Shown here one piece after another: positions 51,400-60,040 of a stretch of 64,000 nucleotides of DNA. How positions within the stretch are numbered: position 1 is the stretch's first letter; the number at the start of each line of letters is the position of its first letter. The position numbers and the translations under genes were made by a program. Source of the stretch: Asparagopsis taxiformis (taxonomy: Eukaryota > Rhodophyta > Florideophyceae > Bonnemaisoniales > Bonnemaisoniaceae). The notes beneath the pieces are model-generated. The model had not been told where the DNA came from and searched no databases. It saw only the letters and a list, made by a program, of their open reading frames with translations. The DNA lies in the NCBI GenBank assembly GCA_030407315.1, contig JALQPE010002603.1, positions 124,001 to 188,000 on the forward strand. Direction: 5' to 3'.

Positions 51400-52740
51400 G
51401 CCTAGCTTGAAATGGACGTCCAGTGGAAGTCCGGCTCGGTTACATTGCTGGTCAGCCCTGAAATTCTAAAATGTTGGGCTGAGAAATAGCTGCAAAACTG
51501 TATCCATGTGCAATACTCGACCAACCTGAAATGGACGTCCGGTGAATGTCCAGCTCAATTGCATTGCTGGCGAGCCCAGAAATTCTAAAATTTCAGTCAG
51601 AAAAAAAATTGCAAAATTATATCGATTTGGGCGGTCGAAAGTGCCGTACGGCACACCCCCATCTCAAAAACATGTTCACATGTGCATGTTTTTGAGAATG
51701 GCTCAAAATTCAACTCAAATCAAGGTGTCTAATCTGGCCACAACGGCCCCAGAAGAAGCCATCCGACGCCCCGAGCGGGGCCATCGCTGGCTTCTGTAAG
51801 CATCAACTGTAAGCAAAGCCACATCTCACGAAGGATCGATTCCAGGCTCAGGCTCAATACGCCAGGGCAAAGTTTTGGTCCTTGTTTCGACATGCTCCCA
51901 CCCCACTTTCTCACGACAAACACTACTCATCCATCGTGCTGCACATACTACGTGCACTTCGTATGAGCAGTGGGCCCGCCTGCGTGGTTGCTGTAATGCG
52001 TGGATGTGAGCAGCACACGAACAACCCAGAATGGACGTCTGGTGGATGTCCGGCTTAATTACATCGCTGGCTAGCCCAGAAATTCTAAAATTTCGGGCAC
52101 AAAAAATTGTGAAAAATCAACGATTTGGGCGGGTCGATTGTGCCGTACGGCACACCCCCATCTCAAAAACATGTTCACATGTGCATGTTTTTGAGAATAG
52201 CCCAAATTTTAATTCAAATCAGGGTGTCTAATTTGGCCACAACGGCCCCAGGAACCGGCCGCCGCCCCGAGTGGGGCCATCACTGGCTTCTGTAAGCACT
52301 AACTGTGAGGCTAAATGGCGCCGAAAGATGGGTCGATTCCAGGCTTTAAGCCTAAGTTATGCTAGGGAGAAATCTTCTTCCGTGTTTCATAATGGTCCCG
52401 CCTTACTCCCTCAACACAAACACTACTCACCCATCACGTTACTCATATTCCGTGCACTTTGTATTAGTAGTGAGCCCGCTGGCTTAGTTTCTGCAATGCG
52501 TCGATGTAGGCAGCACACGATCAACCTGAATTGGACGTCCGGCGGATGTCCAGCTCAGATGCATTGCTGGCCAGCCCAGAAATTCTAAACTTTCGGGCAC
52601 AAAAAATCTTGCAAAAATCAACGATTTGGGCGGTCGATTGTGCCGTACGGCACACCCCCATCTCAAAAACATGTTCACATGTGCATGTTTTTGAGAATAG
52701 CCCAAATTTTAACTCAAATCAGGGTGTTCCCCGGATAAAG
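51400..52740 (+). repeat. Tandem R units upstream of the complete A gene
   Basis: A partial unit at 51400-51480, then three full units with palindromes at 51641, 52139 and 52639, spaced 498 and 500 bp. The first two belong to the right arm of the inverted repeat. The array ends about 330 bp before the A start codon. Confidence 0.85.
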
Positions 52741-53066
52741 GGGTGCTCGCAGCCGCCCCAAAAGCCGCCTAGCTTGACAGCTGTAATTTTAACACATTAC
52801 ACATCAAGGACACTGCCTGCTTCACGCCACCTCGTCAGGTTTCGAGAGCCCGACTCGGGCCCGTTCCGAACGGACACTCACATCTCGATTGCCTCTCTTG
52901 CATTCCAGCGGTCACGATAGGTGTGTACCTAACAAAATTTCGGTTGTATTGTGTTATTATTTCCAGCGATTGGCGTTCACGACCATTCTTCAACGTGAAA
53001 CATACCATCCACATCACTCCAATACGTCAACGTCAACCATCTCTTTTCCTTTCCAACTCAACAACC
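52741..53066 (+). promoter_or_regulatory. Leader/promoter region of the complete A gene
   Basis: Unique to this copy. Contains the palindrome-like CCCGACTCGGG and GTTCCGAAC, a possible small intron (AG then GTGTGT at 52920, TTTCCAG ending 52966), and a pyrimidine-rich stretch before CAACAACCATGG. Confidence 0.35.
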
Positions 53067-56000
53067 ATGGCGGATACGCATTTCAGCAGTTTGTTTTCAA
53101 CGGTTTGCGGCGATCAAGTGAGCGCGTCAGCGGAGTCGCGCGGACTCAAGCGCGGCGTCGATGTCAATTTGTTTGCGGACGTGGACGGTGCGGCTGTGCA
53201 TATTGGGACGGCTTCGGTGAGCACTGCTGGTGGCGATGTTGGCCTTCCGCGCACGCTGCACAACCACAAGCTGCCGGAAACCGACGAGGCGGACTATATC
53301 GTCGTGCGCAACATTGCGACTAAGGACAAGTTCAAGGACCTCCCGTTCCCGTACATGTTTGATGGCGCCGAGGGACCGCCGGAGACGATGGGTGGAGCAT
53401 ACGCCGCGGCGTTTTACCCTTGGGATACTCGGATGATGCGCCCCGCTGCGGAGGATGGCCCTAGCGACATTCGTACCCCTGCTGCAGCGTCAAACTTCAA
53501 CGCAGCGACGAACCAGGCCAGCTCGGGACGGATGCCCAGTACCGGTCCGGCAGGCGAAATCACTGGTTCGGGGGGTACGAAGCATCCAGCACGCTCCACT
53601 CCGGTTTCGGGAGGCACGAAGCGCCCTGCTCGCTCTGCAAGACCCTCCAGTGGAGGCACGAAGCACCCTGCTCGCTCCAACGTCACCGAAGCTACTACGC
53701 AGGACGTAACCGAAGTGGACGACGAACCGGAGGTGGCGGAAAGCATTCGTGAGCAGCAGGGGACGCAAATTACGGTGCCCAAGTTTGTGACGTCGGATTA
53801 CGTCGGAGAAGGAGCGACTGTGCTGGTGAGGCAGCTAGTGGAACCGGCCGTGACCCTTCGGGATGTGAAAGAAGACCACGTGGAGGACCTGCGCAACAAT
53901 ATGTTGGCTGTGGGGTATGTGAGCTCTTCGCGTATCACTGTGACGGTGCTGAGGTCGCAGAACACGCATCTGCCCGCCGACACGCGTCTGTTCCAGAATG
54001 GCAAATTCCATGCCAATGCGAACGTGACCGTGATCGACGGACTGCATCGTCTCAATGCTATGCATAGCATTGCCGATGACTTCACGCGCCTCACCCGTAT
54101 GCACAGAACCAAGCTGCCACAGGACGCAAACCGCTTGCGCTGGGTTACTCAGCCTCTGGATGTGTACTACCTTCGCCGCAAGGACGACAGTGATCTTCAG
54201 CCTCATGAGATCATCCACAAGAGTGCAGAGTCGAACCATACGACTGGGACGCAACTGACGGAGCGCTCCCTGGTTCGAATCTTGTCGTCCATCCAGCAGT
54301 TCATCCGTACGATTGCTGTTGCAAATAACGTGGAAAACGCTGGCGACTTGCGTGAGTCTGATGTCATCCGAACATTGTTCGAGGCGCAGTTCATGGGGAT
54401 GATGAATTCAACGAACACGGCCCGGCGGTGGACGCGTTTGGCTATAGCAACGCTGAAGCATCCTGTTCTCGACGAAGTGTTGCGTGAGCTGAACAATTCC
54501 GAGCGCCGCAACGAGATTGGGATAACGCACCTGGACCACAAGATAGTGCGCGAGTTGCTGGAAGAAAACTTTGTCTTCGTCTTGCGTGGTCTTTCGGAGT
54601 ACTTGAACCCTGCTCATGGTGGACGTCCGGATGGACGCTTTGACGTGAACGACTTCTATACATACGTCCGTCGCGTGACTGCAATAGCAAATTCTCTGTA
54701 CGCTGCGTTTGGGCGCCCAAAGAGTATTATGCGCAAGTCATTTCTGAGCACAGAGATGGCAATTGGGTCGGTTAAGCAGCCGAAGGAGTTGCAATGGCAT
54801 CTCACCAATGCCATTGCAATGTATAGAGGGGACGACCGGAGCAGTGAGGTTCGAATGCGACGGAGAGCCACGCGTTTACAGGATTTGGAAACGAACTTGA
54901 AAGAGTTTTTCAATCCGACATTGAAGAAGAAGACTAAGGCTCGACGCAAACGCCGCCCTTCTGCTGCCAATGTGAGACTCACTCACAAGAAGCAGCGGAA
55001 TGTCGAACATGAGCCTGCTTCGCATGGCATCCGCCGCCGTTCACAGCGACTTCGCTCGACGGGGAGCACACGCCTCGAGGAAGAAGAGCCGGTTGTGGTA
55101 CAACAATCCGCCGGGGAAGAAGAACAGGCCGTTGTTGATAAACCCACCGATCAACAACAAGCCACTGCTTCCGGTGATGAGGTTGACGAAGACTCCGCCC
55201 GTTCCCCCGATTCTGCCGTTGAGATTGTCCCCCAAGATAACCAACGTGCTGGTGCGACTCCCTCCAACCAAGAATCTGTCCATAACGTTTCGGACGAGGA
55301 AGAAAACAACAGTGCAGACGAGGGCCAAGTCGAAAGCAAGGGGGTCCGCGAAGTGACAATTACACTCACTGTTCCGGAAGGAGTCGAAGTCGATGAAGAC
55401 GGTTACATCGTTCGTGACTCTCCTTCTGAACACGACCTCCTGTTCGACGACCGGATGCCATCTCTTCCCGACGATTTCGAAGTCAAAGACCGAGCTGAAG
55501 GGCATCATCTGGCGCAGCGTCCCGCGGACGTCATCGCATCGGTGAGGGTTGGTTGTCTGCCCCCGATTGAGCTCAGGTTGTTATTGGAGAGTGTGGAAAT
55601 CGATGAGGAGGGCAGAGAGGTGAGGTATTTGAAGCAAGTGGCGATGGACCCTGTGTTTGAGGGGCTGCATATTCCGGAACAACATCGGGCTCGTCATCTT
55701 GTTTTCGAGATCGACACCATCTATCCGATGTTTTTCGCAGCGTGGAAGATGGCTGCCAAGGCGATGTGTGAGCCTACATCGACGTTTCTACCCTCGAGGC
55801 TGGACTTCGCCCAGGTTGCGCGAATGTCTACAAGCTGGAAGGATTCGTATGAGGCCGGCACTGGTATGGCGTACTTCCACAATTGCCGAACGGAAATCAA
55901 CGAGCGAGGGTATACGGTGATGCACAATTTCGCGGATGTAAGCTACCTCGATGCGTCGGACAAGTTCCCATTTGACTTGGGTCTCATGGAAGAAATTCCT

Positions 56001-57023
56001 ATCCAGGAATTGTTTCGGTACTTTTTGGGAACGTGGGAGGGGGAGGAGGTGCACAAGGACCCTGGGAACCGGCAGCTGTGGAGTCCCATTGTCAATACGG
56101 GGGACGATGAAACAGATGAGAAGAACCGGAATGAGGGGAGGGCTCGCTTCACGTCTACGCGCCACTGCCTGGTTGACTATGCCGAGAACGATGAGACGCA
56201 TATCGACCGGTTCAAGTTTGTGACGCGGCGAGCCCTGCTGGATGTGTGGTTGGGAATCCTTGTCCGGCTGATAGGGCTGGAGGAGTGCGGTTTACCGGGA
56301 GAAAAACTTGTCATGCCGGCATCTGGGGGACGGTTTTTGATAACGGGAAAGGGGTGTCCTCGGCAGGTCCCACACAATGATTTCCCTGTTCCTCCTCGCG
56401 ACCGCAAAGATCAACTTCCGGGTTACTTTGTTATTGCCAACGGAGATGACCCATTCCCTATCTGGGTGTGTCCAGGGTCCCACAAGTACGTCTTTTCCAA
56501 AGCGCTGGAATTAGATATGTACGCCAAGACGATGAAGCTGAAGAAGGTAATCGTTCCGCCACGTTCAGTCTTCATCGGTCACGGCTATGTACAACATGCC
56601 GGGGCAGGGCATGTCGACAGAGTTGTGTCACACACGACAACGAGGTATCACACGTATTTCAGGAATGCGTCGTATCCGATTCCCGACAATGTTTCGTTTG
56701 GTTTCATCAGGCGGTTGGGATTCGAAGAAGAAGTAATCCCCAATGCTCCGCGCCGGTCTGCCAGGCAAAGTCAACCGGCACCTGTCAATGTTCGCCACAA
56801 GACAGTTGTTCCCATCCCGGTCAAGAAAGATCGTAGGCCGAAGACAGGGCAACTCGGAATCATGCGGATGAAGACGACAGAAGCTCCCAAGAAGAGAACC
56901 CTCACACCGGGTCAAAAATTCATCTTGAGCTATTCAACTCCACAGTTGCCGATAACGCCTATTCTGCCGGGAGATCCTGAATATAGTGAGGACGAAGACG
57001 AAGAAGAATTTTCCGACGGCTAG
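53067..57023 (+). CDS. Complete family A protein: ParB-like domain plus 2OG-Fe(II) dioxygenase-like domain, 1318 aa
   Basis: Start at ATG 53067 (ACAACCATGG; MADTHFSSLFS); an in-frame ATG at 52923 would add 48 unlikely residues. Order: unique N-terminus (1-160); three GGTKxPARS repeats (~170-205); ParB-like domain with DVKEDHVEDLRNNMLAVGY and VIDGLHRLNAMHSI (~270-340); helical region (~360-600); basic nuclear-targeting-like stretch KKKTKARRKRRP (~617-630); acidic linker; C-terminal beta-fold with His-x-Asp (PHNDF, ~1101), distal His (QHAGAG, ~1177) and Arg (TTRYHTYF, ~1191), the 2-oxoglutarate/iron dioxygenase triad plus 2OG anchor; basic and acidic tail. Inference: it is targeted to DNA by ParB and oxidises a nucleobase or chromatin protein. 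It is flanked by R palindrome units on both sides. Confidence 0.8.
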   Translation: MADTHFSSLFSTVCGDQVSASAESRGLKRGVDVNLFADVDGAAVHIGTASVSTAGGDVGLPRTLHNHKLPETDEADYIVVRNIATKDKFKDLPFPYMFDGAEGPPETMGGAYAAAFYPWDTRMMRPAAEDGPSDIRTPAAASNFNAATNQASSGRMPSTGPAGEITGSGGTKHPARSTPVSGGTKRPARSARPSSGGTKHPARSNVTEATTQDVTEVDDEPEVAESIREQQGTQITVPKFVTSDYVGEGATVLVRQLVEPAVTLRDVKEDHVEDLRNNMLAVGYVSSSRITVTVLRSQNTHLPADTRLFQNGKFHANANVTVIDGLHRLNAMHSIADDFTRLTRMHRTKLPQDANRLRWVTQPLDVYYLRRKDDSDLQPHEIIHKSAESNHTTGTQLTERSLVRILSSIQQFIRTIAVANNVENAGDLRESDVIRTLFEAQFMGMMNSTNTARRWTRLAIATLKHPVLDEVLRELNNSERRNEIGITHLDHKIVRELLEENFVFVLRGLSEYLNPAHGGRPDGRFDVNDFYTYVRRVTAIANSLYAAFGRPKSIMRKSFLSTEMAIGSVKQPKELQWHLTNAIAMYRGDDRSSEVRMRRRATRLQDLETNLKEFFNPTLKKKTKARRKRRPSAANVRLTHKKQRNVEHEPASHGIRRRSQRLRSTGSTRLEEEEPVVVQQSAGEEEQAVVDKPTDQQQATASGDEVDEDSARSPDSAVEIVPQDNQRAGATPSNQESVHNVSDEEENNSADEGQVESKGVREVTITLTVPEGVEVDEDGYIVRDSPSEHDLLFDDRMPSLPDDFEVKDRAEGHHLAQRPADVIASVRVGCLPPIELRLLLESVEIDEEGREVRYLKQVAMDPVFEGLHIPEQHRARHLVFEIDTIYPMFFAAWKMAAKAMCEPTSTFLPSRLDFAQVARMSTSWKDSYEAGTGMAYFHNCRTEINERGYTVMHNFADVSYLDASDKFPFDLGLMEEIPIQELFRYFLGTWEGEEVHKDPGNRQLWSPIVNTGDDETDEKNRNEGRARFTSTRHCLVDYAENDETHIDRFKFVTRRALLDVWLGILVRLIGLEECGLPGEKLVMPASGGRFLITGKGCPRQVPHNDFPVPPRDRKDQLPGYFVIANGDDPFPIWVCPGSHKYVFSKALELDMYAKTMKLKKVIVPPRSVFIGHGYVQHAGAGHVDRVVSHTTTRYHTYFRNASYPIPDNVSFGFIRRLGFEEEVIPNAPRRSARQSQPAPVNVRHKTVVPIPVKKDRRPKTGQLGIMRMKTTEAPKKRTLTPGQKFILSYSTPQLPITPILPGDPEYSEDEDEEEFSDG

Positions 57024-57284
57024 ATAGCTTAACAACTACTACTTTGGTAAACAATTATCGAGAATATAATCATCTCCTTTATCACTTCCAATCTATGAAC
57101 CTAGTATAATGTACTTCCGTTCCATGCTTTCAAACTAGATTGTCCATTCCCTCGTGGGTTGGAGCATGATTTCCAGGACGATTCCCTCACATCTCTAGAC
57201 TCGATGGTCTATGCTAGAAATAGCAGAACAATTGGGTATGTACGTGCTTCATCGCCTACTTGCTTCCGGTAATGTGTGGACGTG
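57024..57284. other. A gene 3' flank, copy gamma
   Basis: Same flank as at 2330-2589; nothing else seen. Confidence 0.5.
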
Positions 57285-57930
57285 CACGATACACGATCAA
57301 CCTGAAATGGACGTCCGGTGGATGTCCAGCTCAGATGCATTGCTGGCCAGCCCAGAAATTCTAAACTTTCGGGCACAAAAAATCTTGCAAAAAACATCGA
57401 TTTCGGCGGTCGATTGTGCCGTACGGCACACCCCCATCTCAAAAACATGTTCACATGTGCATGTTTTTGAGAATAGCCCAAATTTTAATTCAAATCAGGG
57501 TGTCTAATTTGGCCACAACGGCCCCAGGAACCGGCCGCCGCCCCGATCGGGGGCTATCACTGGCGTCTGTAAGCACCAACTGTAAGCCGGAACGGTCACC
57601 GCCCCGATCGGGGCTATCACTGGCTTCTACAAGCACCAACTGTAAGGCTAAATGGCGTCTCACGAAGGGTCGATTTCAGGCTCAATACGCCAGGGACAGG
57701 TCTTGGTCCTTGTTTCATCATGGTCCCGCCCCACTCTCTCACGACCAACCTGAAATGGACGTCCGGTGGATGTCCAGCTCGATTGCATTGCTGGCCAGCC
57801 CAGAAATTCTAAAATTTCCGAAAAATCAATTTGGTGGCCCAGCATCTCCTGTGCCGAAAATTCCCGCACTCACTTCTGATATACGTCTAGACGTGTTTCG
57901 CACTTGTACGCATCAGGGAAGGCGTCACGG
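57285..57930 (+). repeat. R repeats downstream of the complete A gene
   Basis: Palindrome at 57415-57430, then GATCGGGG-type palindromes and a partial second unit from about 57745. Confidence 0.85.
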
Positions 57931-57936
57931 AAGGTT

Positions 57937-58006
57937 GAGACTCAGTCTCAGACAACGCGGTACACAAGTAGCATAGCCTATGCTACTTGTGTACCGCGTC
58001 GTCTGA
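57937..58006. repeat. Snap-back inverted duplication in the tail
   Basis: Arms 57948-57975 and 57979-58006 (one mismatch, 3-base spacer), plus GAGACTCAGTCTC at 57937-57949. The other tail copies lack the left arm. Confidence 0.9.
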
Positions 58007-58129
58007 AATAGCGAGTAGTGTTTGTTGTATAGTTGTGGAGTATGCGTCTGGTGGTTTGTAAAGCTTGCAGAACGGGATAGGGATGTGGGTGGCCCTATTT
58101 TATGAATACATGAATACAAATATTCAGGG

Positions 58130-58582
58130 TTGACAAAGCGGAAAGGCATACGCTCATACATGTTGAGATTGCATAGTGGAGAAAATATTTACATCGAAAT
58201 TTACATGGAGCTGATGGAGGTTTTAAGGATGATGTATGGGAGGAAGAAAATTCTTCTTTGGTATGAGGATGTGTTCTGTAGGGGGGGGGTTGGATGGAAT
58301 CTGGGATGGTACAGGAGGAGGTGGAAATGTACGGAGTGCGGGTTTAGACTGGAATGTGATTCGGAGAGGAGTGCTGACGAGCATATTATGGGGATTAGAG
58401 AGACGCTGCGGGGTGTTGGGGGTAGTGAGGGCGGAGGAGGTGTTTAGGTGGGACCGTAGGAGGCTGTGGTTGAAGGCGCCGAGAGGAGGGGGTTTCAGGA
58501 AAGTGAGGAGAAAGAGGGGGAGGGGGGTGGCGTCTGTTCTGGCTGTGGTGAGTGGGGATGTGATGGAGAAGAAGGGGGTTAT
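58130..58582 (+). repeat. G-rich tail, copy interrupted by copia element 2
   Basis: The first ~105 codons are continuous here (LLWYEDVF ... WKCTECGF ... ADEHIMGIRETL), unlike the other copies. The copy stops at 58582 where the LTR of element 2 begins (other copies continue GGGTTATTGTATTTGGG). Confidence 0.5.
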
Positions 58583-59067
58583 TGTTGCGAATAATTGAGT
58601 CGCAGCAACAGAAGCACTCAATCTCGAGAATATCCTGTGAAAATCTCGATGAAGGAGTCCTCTAGGAGCCTTGAAATATGGCTCATCGTGTTCAGCGTGC
58701 CCGAATTAGTCGGGTAGCAACTTCTCCGAAGCTTCTACGACCTTTCTTCACGGAGATAACAGCGTCTGAAGTTTCAATTTGTTTGTCATACTTTCAATTA
58801 GTAATTAGAAAAGCCAGGATGGGTTGCCATCATGGCACAGGGAAAATGTTATGATTAGTGTACACGTGTGGACGATATGATAGAGAAGCCCACGTGTACC
58901 AGATGGCAGCGGGTGTTTACCAGGACAGACTGTCAGTGACAGACTGTCTGGAGCAGCTATTAACAGGCTGTCCTTAACACCGCCGGCGCACCTCGGCGAG
59001 AATACAAATAATGTAGTGAGCTCGCAGATTCAATAAACGCTCGGTAAGCGACCATTTCGTTTCAACA
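58583..59067 (+). repeat. 5' LTR of copia element 2
   Basis: 485 bp; the reverse complement of the element 1 LTR sequence with several differences in the first 120 bases. Confidence 0.88.
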
Positions 59068-59080
59068 GGTAAGAAAAAGT

Positions 59081-59163
59081 TTGGGCCAGCGTCGCTGCTG
59101 GGACTCGAACCAAGGATCTATACATCGCCGTGGACCGTCCAACCGACTCGGCTACCGGGCCAT
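59081..59163 (-). tRNA. tRNA-like sequence, copy in element 2
   Basis: Same A- and B-box-like sequence as 34427-34506, again antisense to the element. The acceptor side is slightly changed (GGGCCAGC). Confidence 0.4.
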
Positions 59164-59441
59164 TCAAGGCCCAATTACTGGAATCGACCTTTGCTTTTAT
59201 ATTGGCTAGTCTATACCTTTCTCAACTCGGTCCTGCTCTTGTAAGACAGTGACCTGTCCTGATCGGTATAGCGTTATAGCCTCTACCTATCACCGAATAA
59301 ACTCATCGAACGTTTGGTTTCATTGTCAACGGTTTTCCACAAGTAAGTTTATACCTTTCACCTTTCGGTCTATTTCAGGTTTAGACATTAGTATTGATCG
59401 GTATAACTTCTAACACGCTCTCTACTTTCAATCTGCAGTGT

Positions 59442-59858
59442 CTAGCAGTGACGAAGACCGCGTGGAACCGCGCTCCGACGAGCAGCCTCCCAGGCTCCGT
59501 CGCGAGGGGGAGTCTCTTCAAGACCGGGTCTTCCGCAAAAGCCTATAGCATCGCCGAAAGGAGGGATAACAAGAAGAAGTACGCCGCTCACAAGAAGGCA
59601 AACCGCTCGAGGTGTCACCACTGCAACGTCTTCCTCAACTCCGCCGAGTCTAGAGTCGCACACTTTAGCGGCTCTAGACATAAGAAGACTATCGAACGCC
59701 TCAAGGAAGGTGGTCTCAAGGTCTGCAAACCCTGCGGTGTCATCGTTCGCACCCAGAGCGAGTTCGACAACCACCTCCGCGGTAGTCGCCACCGTGGCAT
59801 CGAGAAGACCCTCAAAGCCGCTAAAGCCTCTAAGGCTTCCTCGTCCTCCGATAAGTAG
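59442..59858 (+). pseudogene. U1-type zinc-finger ORF of element 2 (frameshifted)
   Basis: Same protein as at 33731-34150 with both fingers intact (CHHCNVFLNSAESRVAHF, CKPCGVIVRTQSEFDNHL). A one-base shift near 59541 separates the N-terminal ~35 residues. The upstream donor GTAAGT (59343) and acceptor CTGCAG (59439) are kept. Confidence 0.6.
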
Positions 59859-60040
59859 TACTCCTCTTCTCTAGACACAATAGAAATCTAGCTGATTTCT
59901 CTTTGATAAACCTTGTTTCTTGTTCTCCACTCATCTTGCTCTTAGCTAAAAGTCTCTATCCTATAGATCCCAGCTTGTCCTAGACGACTATCGGTTGTCC
60001 ACTTGGGAAGGGTCGAACAGATAAGACATAATACAGAGCC

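Larger units (their letters stand above)
47160..52092. mobile_element. Segment bounded by ~560-bp inverted repeats made of R sequence
   Basis: 47160-47716 and 51533-52092 are near-identical in inverted orientation. The enclosed 3.8 kb holds a small ORF at 47876-48302, one internal R unit (50478-50780) and otherwise unique DNA. No transposase is recognised. It may be a non-autonomous element or just two inverted R blocks. Confidence 0.4.
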
